From the NCBI GenBank assembly GCA_024636955.1, contig JAGXGB010000024.1, positions 25,162 to 89,161 of the forward strand: a stretch of 64,000 nucleotides of DNA. The letters are read 5' to 3'. A model generated the notes under the pieces. It saw only the letters and a program-made list of their open reading frames with translations, did not search any database and was not told the origin of the DNA. The position numbers and the translations under genes are program-made. Position 1 is the stretch's first letter, and every line of letters begins with the position of its first letter. Source of the stretch: Bacteroidales bacterium. Lineage in GTDB: Bacteria > Bacteroidota > Bacteroidia > Bacteroidales > Lentimicrobiaceae. Positions 43,411 through 52,319 of the stretch are shown piece by piece.

Positions 43411-44637
43411 ATGGAAGATCAGACTAAGGATTTCAAGGTATTTCCATCTTCAACTTCTCAGCTTATGCCGAGCGAAGAGCGGCTGGAAATACCTAATAAG
43501 TCATGCAGGCTTACTATAGGGATTCCTAAGGAAACTGTATGGCTTGAGAACAGGGTATCAATGTCACCTGAGGCCGTTAGACTATTAATAAAAGATGGTC
43601 ATAGGGTTGTTGTTGAAAACGATGCAGGCAAGGCTTCGCATTTTCCTAATCAATTGTACAGTGATCTTGGTGCAGAGATTGCTTATGAACCGGTTATAGT
43701 TTATCAATCAGATATTATAATTAAGGTTGCTCCACCAACCACAAATGAAATATCAATGTTCAGGGGAAAGCAGGTTCTATTCTCTTCCCTCAACATTGCG
43801 GGCCTCACTGATTTTCATTTTAAGCAATTATCGGCTAAGCGGATTACAGCGCTGGCTTATGAGTATGTTAAGGACCGTGATGGTAATTTCCCAATAGTTA
43901 GGGCAATGAGTGAAATTGCAGGTACAACTTCCATTATTATAGCTGCTGATTATTTGTGCCACCCTAATTATGGTAGAGGACTAATGTTTGGCGGATTAAG
44001 CGGCATTGCCCCAACCGAAGTTGTTATTCTTGGCGCAGGTACAGTTGGTGAATTTGCAGCACGTGCAGCAATGGGTATGGGTGCCTTTGTTAAAGTATTT
44101 GACAATTCAGTATACAGGCTTCGCAGGTTGCAGAACAATATAGGCATGCGGGTTTATACAAGTGTTATTCAACCAACGGCTCTCAGAGAAGCACTTACTT
44201 CAGCTGATGTTGCAATTGGGGCAGTAAGGTCCAGAGCAGGTTTCTCACCCGTATGTGTGTCAGAAGATATGGTAATGCACATGAAAACCGGTGCTGTGAT
44301 CATTGATGTTAGCATTGATCAGGGTGGTTGCTTTGAAACATCACTCATGACCGATCATAAAAACCCTGTATACGAAAAACATGGGGTAACCCACTATTGC
44401 GTTCCAAACATCGCTTCTAAAGTACCGCGTACTGCATCACTTGCACTGAGTAACCTTTTGGTGCCAATTATACTCAAGGTTGGTGAAGAAGGAGGAATTA
44501 CCAATATCCTGCGCACCGACAGGGGCATCAGGAATGGCGTGTACCTCTATAATGGTATTTCAACAAACCGCTACATCAGCGATCATTTCAAACTGCCACA
44601 CAAGGATATTGATTTACTCCTTGCCGCGTTCCATTAA
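43411..44637 (+). CDS. ald: Alanine dehydrogenase
   Basis: The 408-residue protein belongs to the alanine dehydrogenase/PNT N-terminal family. It shows GIPKETVWLENRVSMSPEAV, the Rossmann loop VVILGAGTVGEFAARAA and SIDQGGCFETS. It has an N-terminal extension of about 35 residues compared with classical Ald, as is usual for Bacteroidota members. It reversibly converts L-alanine and NAD to pyruvate, ammonia and NADH. It is convergent with purB, only four bases apart. Confidence 0.88.
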   Translation: MEDQTKDFKVFPSSTSQLMPSEERLEIPNKSCRLTIGIPKETVWLENRVSMSPEAVRLLIKDGHRVVVENDAGKASHFPNQLYSDLGAEIAYEPVIVYQSDIIIKVAPPTTNEISMFRGKQVLFSSLNIAGLTDFHFKQLSAKRITALAYEYVKDRDGNFPIVRAMSEIAGTTSIIIAADYLCHPNYGRGLMFGGLSGIAPTEVVILGAGTVGEFAARAAMGMGAFVKVFDNSVYRLRRLQNNIGMRVYTSVIQPTALREALTSADVAIGAVRSRAGFSPVCVSEDMVMHMKTGAVIIDVSIDQGGCFETSLMTDHKNPVYEKHGVTHYCVPNIASKVPRTASLALSNLLVPIILKVGEEGGITNILRTDRGIRNGVYLYNGISTNRYISDHFKLPHKDIDLLLAAFH

Positions 44638-44641
44638 TCCT

Positions 44642-45994
44642 TTATATAGCGAAAGCCCCAGTATAATTATGTGGCGTTAAAGCTCTAAGCTCTTCTTTTA
44701 CCGATTCAGAAACCGACAGTTTATCAATAAACATTCTTATTGTTTCAGCAGTAATCTTCTCATTTGTCCTGGTGAGGTCTTTTAGTGCTTCATAAGGCTT
44801 AGGATAACCTTCACGCCTTAGTATTGTTTGAATAGGCTCGGCAATTACTGCCCAGTTGTCTTCAAGATCCATTTCTATCTTATCCTCATTCAATATCAGC
44901 TTATTAAGTCCCTTAATTACTGACTTCATAGCAATAATAGTATGTGCAATTGGTACACCTATATTTCTTGTAACTGTTGAATCAGTAAGATCGCGCTGTA
45001 GTCGTGAAACAGGTAGTTTAGCGGCTAGATGCTCAAAGATGGCATTTGCAATACCCAAATTACCTTCTGCATTCTCAAAGTCTATTGGATTTACCTTATG
45101 TGGCATAGCTGATGACCCTATCTCACCTGCAACTATCTTTTGTTTAAAATAATCCATAGCAACGTACATCCACATATCACGACACAGATCAATAAGAATA
45201 GTGTTTATCCTTTTCATTGAGTCAAACATAGCGGCGAGGTTGTCATAATGCTCAATTTGAGTTGTGAACTTCTGGCGTTCAAGGTTAAGTTGTTCTTTTA
45301 CAAAATTATCAGCGAAAGCAACCCAGTCAATTTCAGGAAACGCGGCATAGTGAGCATTCAGGTTGCCTGTAGCACCCCCAAATTTGGCAGAAACAGGCAC
45401 TGCTTTAAGTTGCTTTAACTGCAGCTTCAACCTGTCAACAAACACATACAGTTCCTTTCCAACTGTAGTTGGACTAGCCGGCTGTCCATGAGTACGTGCC
45501 AGCATCGTGATGTTTTTCCAGGTTTTTGATTTGGTAGTTAAACGTTGTATAACATCTTCAAGAATAGGCAGATACACTTCATTTAATGCAAGTTTTATAG
45601 CATAAGGAGACGATGTATTGTTTATATCCTGTGATGTAAGGCCAAAATGGATGAATTCCTTGTAACGACTGAGTCCCAATTTATCAAATTTCTTCTTCAA
45701 GTAGTACTCAACAGCCTTTACATCATGGTTGGTTGTCGCCTCTATATCTTTTACATCCTGTGCATCCTGGAAGGTGAAGTCCCTGCAAAGCGATCGCAAC
45801 TCTTCTTTTTTAGAAGTATCGAAGTCTGACAATTGAGGGAGAGGGATTTCGCACAAGGCAATAAAGTACTCAACTTCAATGAAAACCCTGTAATTAATTA
45901 AAGCCGCTTCCGAAAAATAATAAGCAAGACCCTCAACTTGTTTCCTGTACCTGCCATCAATGGGCGAGATTGAATTTAATGATGTTAATTCCAT
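44642..45994 (-). CDS. purB: Adenylosuccinate lyase
   Basis: The 450-residue enzyme shows ISPIDGRYRKQV at the start, EATTNHDVKAVEYY, the ARTHGQPASPTTVGKE block with the catalytic His, and the fumarase-superfamily signature SSAMPHKVNPIDFENAEGN. It acts in two steps of purine synthesis (SAICAR and adenylosuccinate cleavage). It belongs to the long E. coli-type PurB clade. The ATG follows a TATATTTG box by about 20 bases. Confidence 0.95.
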   Translation of the reverse strand: MELTSLNSISPIDGRYRKQVEGLAYYFSEAALINYRVFIEVEYFIALCEIPLPQLSDFDTSKKEELRSLCRDFTFQDAQDVKDIEATTNHDVKAVEYYLKKKFDKLGLSRYKEFIHFGLTSQDINNTSSPYAIKLALNEVYLPILEDVIQRLTTKSKTWKNITMLARTHGQPASPTTVGKELYVFVDRLKLQLKQLKAVPVSAKFGGATGNLNAHYAAFPEIDWVAFADNFVKEQLNLERQKFTTQIEHYDNLAAMFDSMKRINTILIDLCRDMWMYVAMDYFKQKIVAGEIGSSAMPHKVNPIDFENAEGNLGIANAIFEHLAAKLPVSRLQRDLTDSTVTRNIGVPIAHTIIAMKSVIKGLNKLILNEDKIEMDLEDNWAVIAEPIQTILRREGYPKPYEALKDLTRTNEKITAETIRMFIDKLSVSESVKEELRALTPHNYTGAFAI

Positions 45995-46303
45995 GATGCT
46001 ATATTGTTAAAGTCCAAATATATAAAAGCAAATCTGACTAATCAAGCTTTTAGGCTTATATTGTTATTAAAAAGAAATAAATTTTCACATTCCCAATATG
46101 TCACCTACTATAATGACTTTGGTTAAAGGGAGTGAAGGGCGACGCCACGTAATGTAATATGATGTCATTAGCAACAATTTTGATGCTGCAAATATATAAA
46201 GCTTCTTCAAGTGGGTTCAATAATGAGCTTTATATTTTAGGAGGAGTGATGAAATCAATATCAGAAAATTTACTCTGTCAAAGTATTTTACTTTAATGAT
46301 AGC
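45995..46303. other. 309-bp intergenic region with purB promoter and a short SD-led reading frame
   Basis: On the minus strand a TTG (46043-46045) and TATATTTG (46015-46022) with 20 bases between give a good purB promoter. On the plus strand, GGAGGAG followed by ATG (46249) opens a 15-codon frame ending at 46296. Such a strong Shine-Dalgarno is unusual in Bacteroidota, but the peptide is too short to judge. Nothing else is recognised. Confidence 0.45.
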
Positions 46304-46495
46304 TTATGCAGAGTAATTATCAAATACTTCGCCTATGATATCGGGGTATTTTTCAGTAAAACTCATTCTGCACCAACTTTGCAATAGTTCAATTTCATCC
46401 TCTTTTAACATTTGCTTCGATTTTTTCAGCTCTTTTCTGAATAGATCCCGATTGAAACTAACCTTTTCAAGCACTGTTTTTGCATATTCTAACAT
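46304..46495 (-). CDS. Small conserved-looking protein of unknown function (63 aa)
   Basis: A 63-residue, highly charged, helical protein starts with MLEYAKTVLEKVSFNRDLFRKEL and continues to a short acidic tail; only the first part is quoted as YAKTVLEKVSFNRDLF. It has no signal peptide or membrane helix. I have a general impression that short proteins with this opening are common in Bacteroidota genomes, but I cannot check it. It lies 152 bases after the proline dehydrogenase gene on the same strand. Confidence 0.6.
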   Translation of the reverse strand: MLEYAKTVLEKVSFNRDLFRKELKKSKQMLKEDEIELLQSWCRMSFTEKYPDIIGEVFDNYSA

Positions 46496-46647
46496 GTCGG
46501 TAGCTTTGTAAGACGGTTATTGATGAAATGGTAGATAAACTTCAATGTTATAACACCGCTATACTACGGTTGTTTAGATGAATAAAATGTCCATAGAATC
46601 TGTGTAAACAGATGTAAATCAACCATATAAGAAGGTATAAAAACCCC

Positions 46648-47820
46648 CTATTTTTGGGCACTCCTCCTCGCTTTTTCTTTTACTAGCAGGTTGAGCTCGC
46701 GAGTTGTTTGGCCGGCAATTGCAGTGTTTTCTTCTGCCCGTCGTAAAAGGTAAGGCATCACAGACATCACTGGACCGTACGGTACATACTTTGCAACGTT
46801 GAAGCCGTGGTGGGCAAGGTTGAAGCTAATGTGGTCGCTCATGCCGTACAATTGTGAAATCCATATACGATTGTCGTCTTTTTTTAGTTTCCTGCTTTGA
46901 ATTTCATCTACCAGCAGCAGATTGCTCTCTTCGTTGTGGCTACCTGAAAATATTACAGTGATATCAATGTTGTCCAATGAAATAGTCAGGGCCTCATTGT
47001 AAAGATTATCAGTCTCTTCTTTTGTGTCACAAATAGGAGAGGGGTAACCTCTCAGCATGGCTCTTTCCCTTTCTCTCTCCATATATGCTCCCCTTACAAA
47101 TTTCACACCTATAAAGTACTTACCTTTTCGGGCCCTGCTGATACTCTCCTGTAAAAACGTAATCCTGTCATGCCGGTACATTTGTAGTGTATTGAAAACT
47201 ATGGCCTTTTCAGCATTGTACTTCTCCATCATTTTCTCAACTGTTTCATCCACCAGATACTGGTACCAGCTCTCTTCGGCATCAATCAAAATGGGTATGC
47301 CAAGTTCAAATGCCCGCTTGCACAATATGTCAACCCTTACCTGGAAATCATTATATAGGGATTTCATCATGTCATCAAAGGGTTTCCCCTCTATTGCATT
47401 TTCAAATAAATGTGGTGATGCAAATGCAGTTGGCTTAAATACAACGAAAGGAACAAATGTGTTATTTGATGCATTTTCAATTGTTCTTAACGTTTCTTCC
47501 AAAGTTCTATCCATGCCCTCAGGAGTTGTGTTACCTTCAACTGAATAGTCAAGGATGGTTCTTACGTTATACTCCTTTAGCTTGTCAATTACTTTTTGGC
47601 ACTCACTTATGGTTTTGCCTCCAACAAATTGCTTGTAGATGGTGTTTTCAATAAACCATGAAACGGGTAGTTTGTACTTAAGTGCTGTCATAATAAACCT
47701 GGTGCCTGTTTTAACAAGCCCCCTGTTTTTCATAATCCTGAAAAGGTAGTAAGCACTTTTTAGCTCTTTGTTTGTTTTGCTTCTGAAAGCAATTGCGGTA
47801 TCATAAATATTTATATCCAT
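46648..47820 (-). CDS. Proline dehydrogenase family protein
   Basis: The 390-residue protein matches the FAD-dependent PRODH barrel: DAEESWYQ, the VKFVRGAYMERERERA segment where PutA-type enzymes have LVKGAY or VRGAY, GSHNEES and ISQLYGMSDHISF, ending with YGPVMSVMPYLLRRAEEN. It oxidises proline to pyrroline-5-carboxylate, usually paired with a separate P5C dehydrogenase that is not here. The start is ATG 47818-47820; a longer frame from 47874 overlaps its promoter box. It is divergent from aroB. Confidence 0.9.
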   Translation of the reverse strand: MDINIYDTAIAFRSKTNKELKSAYYLFRIMKNRGLVKTGTRFIMTALKYKLPVSWFIENTIYKQFVGGKTISECQKVIDKLKEYNVRTILDYSVEGNTTPEGMDRTLEETLRTIENASNNTFVPFVVFKPTAFASPHLFENAIEGKPFDDMMKSLYNDFQVRVDILCKRAFELGIPILIDAEESWYQYLVDETVEKMMEKYNAEKAIVFNTLQMYRHDRITFLQESISRARKGKYFIGVKFVRGAYMERERERAMLRGYPSPICDTKEETDNLYNEALTISLDNIDITVIFSGSHNEESNLLLVDEIQSRKLKKDDNRIWISQLYGMSDHISFNLAHHGFNVAKYVPYGPVMSVMPYLLRRAEENTAIAGQTTRELNLLVKEKARRSAQK

Positions 47821-47839
47821 TGATCTCTTTAAGTTAGTC

Positions 47840-47847
47840 CAAATATA
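47840..47847 (-). promoter_or_regulatory. Candidate proline dehydrogenase promoter box
   Basis: TATATTTG on the minus strand is 19 bases before the ATG at 47820. Its position rules out the longer upstream start. Confidence 0.5.
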
Positions 47848-47916
47848 ACAATTGTATGGCGCTTCTTTTAACAAATTACAGTAAAATTATTTATTTTCGT
47901 AAAAATATTGTCGGGC

Positions 47917-49026
47917 ATGATATTGTCAAAAAAACTTAGAACACTTGATGTAGCAGGAAGTCCCCTGTATTTGGGACCAGAAGTATTAGTTGAATTAGCT
48001 AGCCAGCTTGAAACAGTATTCAAGGGTAAACAAAATATCTTCATAATTGCCGATAAAAACACTGCCCAGCATTGTTTGCCTATTTTGCTTGAGCAAGTGC
48101 CACTATTAAACAGGGCATACCAGATTATTGTTAAACCCGGCGAGGAGAATAAAACAATTCAAACTTGTGAAGTGATCTGGAACCAGCTTGCAGTGATGGG
48201 GGCTAACCGGTACTCATTGATTATTAACCTTGGAGGAGGCGTGGTTTCTGACCTTGGCGGATTTGCTGCATCAACGTTCCATAGGGGCATGGCCTATATT
48301 AATATACCAACTACACTTATGGCTATGATTGATGCAGGTATAGGGGGTAAAACCGGAGTTGATCTTGCTTCATTGAAGAATTTGGTTGGCTTATTTTCGC
48401 ATCCGGCAGGTGTTTTTGTATGGCCCGGTTTTCTTAAAACACTTCCGCACAGATACATGCTTTCAGGATATGCTGAAATGATGAAACATGCTGCAATTGC
48501 TGATGTTGATTTCTGGAAAAAGTTGTTGAAGATGCCAATGGCTCTAACAAAAACGTGGGACGACCAAATCTACCATGCTGCATTGATCAAATGTAAAATA
48601 GTAAACGGTGACCCGATGGAAACAGGATCAAGGCGATTACTGAACTTCGGTCATACCATTGGACATGCATTTGAAACATATTCTCTAAGGCATGATGAAT
48701 CACCACTTAGCCATGGTGAAGCAGTTGCAATGGGGATGATATGTGAAGCTTATATTTCATATCGCATGGTCGATTTTCCTCATCCGCAAAGAGATGAACT
48801 GATTAAAAATATTTTACTCAATTTCGACCACTATAATATTGACACTTCTGCCATTGATGAACTTGTTGAGATTACTATTTACGACAAGAAAAACCAAAAC
48901 GGGAATGTTATGCTCACCCTTGTTAAGGAAATAGGTAAGGCTATTGATGGTCAACAATGTGAAACTGCCCTCATTCGTGAGAGTCTTTTCAGGTATACAG
49001 ATTTTAGACGACATATCGTAAGGTGA
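47917..49026 (+). CDS. aroB: 3-dehydroquinate synthase
   Basis: The 369-residue enzyme makes 3-dehydroquinate in the shikimate pathway. It shows the NAD-binding GGGVVSDLGGFAAST, the TTLMAMIDAGIGGKTGVDL block with PTTLMA, and metal ligands in FGHTIGHAFE and HGEAVAMGM. The ATG at 47917 is preferred over a TTG three codons earlier. It overlaps aroA by four bases (GTGA), so the two shikimate genes are translationally coupled. Confidence 0.94.
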   Translation: MILSKKLRTLDVAGSPLYLGPEVLVELASQLETVFKGKQNIFIIADKNTAQHCLPILLEQVPLLNRAYQIIVKPGEENKTIQTCEVIWNQLAVMGANRYSLIINLGGGVVSDLGGFAASTFHRGMAYINIPTTLMAMIDAGIGGKTGVDLASLKNLVGLFSHPAGVFVWPGFLKTLPHRYMLSGYAEMMKHAAIADVDFWKKLLKMPMALTKTWDDQIYHAALIKCKIVNGDPMETGSRRLLNFGHTIGHAFETYSLRHDESPLSHGEAVAMGMICEAYISYRMVDFPHPQRDELIKNILLNFDHYNIDTSAIDELVEITIYDKKNQNGNVMLTLVKEIGKAIDGQQCETALIRESLFRYTDFRRHIVR

Positions 49027-50273
49027 GTCAGATAATCGTAAAACCACCGGTAGTATTAACCGGGGCAACTATTTCACTACCGCTTTCAAAGAGCGTTGCT
49101 AACAGGGTGCTTGTTATTGCCTACACGGCAGGCAAGGAAGATATTATATCAATCCCGCAATGTGATGATTCCTTGATAATGCTTAAACTATTAAAGCAAC
49201 TCCGCGATGAGGAAAATAGTTTTGACAATCATTACAATGCCGGTGATGCCGGAACTGTATTCAGGTTTCTGGCTGCATTATTTGCAATTACACCCGGTAA
49301 TAGGGTATTAGGTGGTACACACGCATTGAACAACAGGCCATGTGGTCCTTTAATAAAAGCACTTTCTTCATTGGGTGCTAAATGTGCCTATTTAGAAAAA
49401 AATGAATACCCGCCTGTTATGATTACCGGTGGTGTGCTGCAGGGGGGCGTTGTTGGAGTAGATGCTTCTGTGAGTAGTCAGTTCATATCAGCCCTAATGA
49501 TGGTAGCACCGCTGATGCCTGAAGGGCTTAAAATTGTAATGACCGGAAATCCTGTTTCACAGCCTTACATTCATCTTACTGCAGAAATAATGCGTGAATG
49601 TGGAATATCGCCTGAGTTCCGCGATTCTGAAATAATTATTCCGAAAGGTGTTTATACAATTGAGCGCGATATTGCTGAAGGTGACTGGTCAGCAGCTTCC
49701 TATTGGTATGCTTTAGTAGCTTTGCTTAACTACAAAGGCGGAGAAACAACAATAACCCTCAAAGGCCTTAAGCCGGATTCAAACCAGGGCGACAAAATCA
49801 TAATTGAGATATACGAACAACTTGGTGTAGCATCAAGATGGGAGAACGGTGATCTTATACTTAAAAACACAGGGCAGCATAATGACAATCTCACATTTGA
49901 TCTTAAAAACTTCCCCGATATCACACCTGCGCTTGCTGTTACATGTGCAGGGTTGCAGATAAATGCAAGTATTACCGGACTTGAAACTCTAATAATTAAA
50001 GAAAGTAACCGACTTACATCCATCCAAACAGAATTAAAAAAGCTGGGGTACATTTGCCTTGTTGAATCTGATAACACCCTGAATATCATACAGGGTCGCT
50101 CTCCCATCATTAGTCATAACATTGACACCTACAACGACCACCGCATTGCTATGGCTATGTCGCTCTTGTCAATTAAAGAAGGCAACCTGGTAATCAATGA
50201 TCCTATTGTAGTAAACAAATCATATCAGTCATTCTGGAGTGATTTGCAAAGATTAGGATTTACACTAGGATAA
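49023..50273 (+). CDS. aroA: 3-phosphoshikimate 1-carboxyvinyltransferase (EPSP synthase)
   Basis: The 416-residue enzyme has the phosphoshikimate site LPLSKSVANR (Lys23), the PEP-site segment NAGDAGTVFRFL, NNRPCGPLIKAL, GDWSAASYW and the C-terminal DTYNDHRIAMAMSL. The start is GTG at 49023, which overlaps the aroB stop. It adds the enolpyruvyl group of PEP to shikimate-3-phosphate. Length and motifs are normal. Confidence 0.94.
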   Translation: MSQIIVKPPVVLTGATISLPLSKSVANRVLVIAYTAGKEDIISIPQCDDSLIMLKLLKQLRDEENSFDNHYNAGDAGTVFRFLAALFAITPGNRVLGGTHALNNRPCGPLIKALSSLGAKCAYLEKNEYPPVMITGGVLQGGVVGVDASVSSQFISALMMVAPLMPEGLKIVMTGNPVSQPYIHLTAEIMRECGISPEFRDSEIIIPKGVYTIERDIAEGDWSAASYWYALVALLNYKGGETTITLKGLKPDSNQGDKIIIEIYEQLGVASRWENGDLILKNTGQHNDNLTFDLKNFPDITPALAVTCAGLQINASITGLETLIIKESNRLTSIQTELKKLGYICLVESDNTLNIIQGRSPIISHNIDTYNDHRIAMAMSLLSIKEGNLVINDPIVVNKSYQSFWSDLQRLGFTLG

Positions 50274-50448
50274 ACCTGGTATTATATTTCCCTATCTATC
50301 TTTTCTGATAGTAGAATCCCGCTTACAATTAATCTTTTCACTTGAGTGAACCTCAATAATTTTTTCATGCATTCACTTTCAACCTAACAGGTGTGGGATT
50401 CACGCATGTCGATTTTGGTTATAACTGCGTTTTAGATTCAATTTTGTT

Positions 50449-50538
50449 ATAAGCGTCTTTCAAGCGATATACAAGCGTTATATAAACGTAAAAAGACGCT
50501 TAAAAGACGCTTATAAGACGCTTAAAAGACGCTTATGA
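50449..50538. repeat. Eight-unit 11-bp tandem array with inverted halves
   Basis: From 50451 the sequence repeats every 11 bases without a single phase change. The first four units begin AAGCG or AAACG; the last four read GACGCTTAAAA, GACGCTTATAA, GACGCTTAAAA and GACGCTTATGA, so the second half is the reverse complement of the first-half motif. The ends form a perfect 12-bp inverted repeat (ATAAGCGTCTTT at 50449-50460, AAAGACGCTTAT at 50525-50536), so a hairpin of more than 35 bp with bulges is possible. There are no spacers, so it is not a CRISPR array. Confidence 0.85.
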
Positions 50539-50648
50539 TACTAATCAATCATAAACATATTCTGATCCTATCAGAATCAAATAAACCCAGGTGATGGCTC
50601 TGTTAGCATCTTTTAATATCGTAAGTGAGAACATTCACAGATTTATCG

Positions 50649-50656
50649 TAGGTTTG
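50649..50656 (+). promoter_or_regulatory. Candidate promoter box of the LutA-like gene
   Basis: TAGGTTTG fits TAnnTTTG and ends 19 bases before the ATG at 50676. Confidence 0.4.
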
Positions 50657-50675
50657 TTCTTCTATTATATAACCA

Positions 50676-51398
50676 ATGAAAGTTGATATTTTCATCCCAT
50701 GTTACATTGACCAGCTATTTCCTGAAACAGGTTTTAGCATGGTTAAAGTACTCGAAAAAGCAGGAATTGATGTAAATTACAATAAGAACCAAACCTGCTG
50801 TGGCCAGATATCTTTTAAAGAAGGTTATTGGGATCATGCGAAGTCGATTGGTGAAAAATTCATTCGTGACTTTATGGATAGCCCTGCTGTTGTGGCACCA
50901 TCAGCAAGTTGCGTTACCATGGTGAGGAAGTATTATGATGAACTGTTTTACAATTCAGCGTTACATAATGAGTATAGGCTTCTGAAAAAGAACATTTTTG
51001 AAATTTCCGACTTCCTGGTTAACAAAATGAATGTAAAAGACCTTGGCTCAACATTTAACCATACGGTTACCTTTCACGACAGTTGTGCTGCCATACGAGA
51101 GTATGGTTTAAAGGATGAAGCCCGGATACTGCTTAATCATGTCAGAGGGCTTAAAATTATAGAGATGGAGAACAGGGATGTATGTTGTGGTTTTGGAGGC
51201 CTCTTCTCGGTAAGGAATGAGCCTATTGCAACTGCCCTGGTTACTGATAAGATCAATTACGCTCTTGATACCGGAGCAGAATACATCGTTAGTACTGATG
51301 CATCATGCCTGATGTTTATGCAAAGCTACATTGACAAAAATAAACTGCCACTAAAAACCATTCACTTGGTTGATGTATTGGCATCAGGTTACGAATAA
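50676..51398 (+). CDS. LutA/GlpC-type (Fe-S)-binding cysteine-rich protein
   Basis: The 240-residue protein has two copies of the cysteine-rich domain (CCG family): Cys9, then CCG at 41-43 and ASC near 77-79, then FHDSCAAI, DVCCGFGG (Cys170-Cys171) and TDASC. This is the LutA/YkgE layout, part of L-lactate oxidation complexes with LutB and LutC, which are not in the window. It may act with unlinked partners or with another Fe-S oxidoreductase. It is convergent with a lipoprotein gene, 17 bases away. Confidence 0.85.
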   Translation: MKVDIFIPCYIDQLFPETGFSMVKVLEKAGIDVNYNKNQTCCGQISFKEGYWDHAKSIGEKFIRDFMDSPAVVAPSASCVTMVRKYYDELFYNSALHNEYRLLKKNIFEISDFLVNKMNVKDLGSTFNHTVTFHDSCAAIREYGLKDEARILLNHVRGLKIIEMENRDVCCGFGGLFSVRNEPIATALVTDKINYALDTGAEYIVSTDASCLMFMQSYIDKNKLPLKTIHLVDVLASGYE

Positions 51399-51415
51399 TA
51401 AGTTTTAGTGTTTAC

Positions 51416-52108
51416 CTACTCAGGACGTGTTGTGAATTTCCAGATATGGCCTAAGGTGTAATTGCCATTTGGGTCCATTGCTGCAACTTGCCAATAATAG
51501 TCCTGATGAAATTGGAATCCGTCAACAGTAACTTCATAGAGTTGCTCTTCCCCAACTAAGGTAAAGTCTGATATGCCAGTCCTGATTTTTACCATTGCAT
51601 TAACGCTTCTGCCAACCCACAAATCAAAAGATTGTACATCATCCTCAGGGTCACTACCTGATGTCCATTTGAAAATGATGGAAGGATCCATCCATGTTTG
51701 CCATTCAGGAGGTGAAACCTGCAGGGGTCTCTCAGGAGGAAGGTTTGCCAGGTCGTGCACAATTACAACCATTCCTTTGGCAGTATCAGTAAGGGAGTAT
51801 GTGTCAATTACACGCATTTTCGGGAAATAAATTCCTTCCTGAGCATATAACTTCACGGCTGTTTTTTCTGGTGAATAGGGTGTATAGTTACCATCGCCAT
51901 TAAATGACCACTGAACCTGCAGATTTTCAAGTGGGTCCTCTTTGTCAGTAACTATTCCTGCATCAAAGTATACAGAGTCATTTGCTTCAGCCCTGATTGG
52001 GCTGATTGAAAAGGCTGCTTTAGGGAGATGGTTCTGAGTGTTCTCATTTTCTTTCTTACACCCTGAAACTATTGCTATTATTCCCAATAATAGAATTAAT
52101 CTGTTCAT
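51416..52108 (-). CDS. Lipoprotein with PKD-like domains
   Basis: The 230-residue protein begins with a lipoprotein signal peptide: MNRLILLLGIIAIVSGC with Cys17 as the lipid-modified residue followed by KKEN. The rest has PKD/Ig-like features: FDAGIVTDKEDPLE with QWSFNGDG in the first module, a second module with WTSGSDPEDD and a closing QDYYWQVAAMDPNG stretch. The ATG at 52106-52108 is chosen because the lipoprotein signal starts there; a longer frame from 52183 would bury it. Function is unknown. Confidence 0.78.
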   Translation of the reverse strand: MNRLILLLGIIAIVSGCKKENENTQNHLPKAAFSISPIRAEANDSVYFDAGIVTDKEDPLENLQVQWSFNGDGNYTPYSPEKTAVKLYAQEGIYFPKMRVIDTYSLTDTAKGMVVIVHDLANLPPERPLQVSPPEWQTWMDPSIIFKWTSGSDPEDDVQSFDLWVGRSVNAMVKIRTGISDFTLVGEEQLYEVTVDGFQFHQDYYWQVAAMDPNGNYTLGHIWKFTTRPE

Positions 52109-52198
52109 AATGTTCAATCTGTGAGTTCTTTCAAGTGCCGTAAAGATAACAAAACGTTGATTATTCGGCTTCATTATAGTCACTTATTTTAATAATTC

Positions 52199-52228
52199 TT
52201 GATAAGGTTAAAGTTTTTTTTACATTTG
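52199..52228 (+). promoter_or_regulatory. Promoter of the first large T9SS cargo gene (TTG-N19-TACATTTG)
   Basis: TTG (52199-52201) and TACATTTG (52221-52228) are separated by exactly 19 bases, matching the Bacteroidota -33/-7 consensus. The leader would be about 85 bases before the ATG at 52320. Confidence 0.6.
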
Positions 52229-52319
52229 CCTTTGGAAATCCATAGTTTTTTAGTGTATTTTTATAGGTTAACATGTTTAACTTATAACAGTTCATATCTC
52301 CTGTTAAAATAACAAACAA

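Larger units (their letters stand above)
50274..50675. other. 402-bp intergenic region with an 11-bp phased repeat array
   Basis: No gene is seen between aroA and the LutA-like gene. The middle holds an array of eight 11-bp units (listed separately). Near the right end, TAGGTTTG at 50649-50656 is a promoter candidate for the downstream gene. A weak CTATC / GATAG hairpin (50296-50311) follows aroA. Confidence 0.6.

Noticed and set aside
44638..44641. Terminator between ald and purB
   Set aside because: Only four bases separate the two stop codons, and I saw no hairpin with a T-run around them.
50449..50538. CRISPR array
   Set aside because: Units are 11 bp and contiguous with no spacers, and there are no cas genes in the window.
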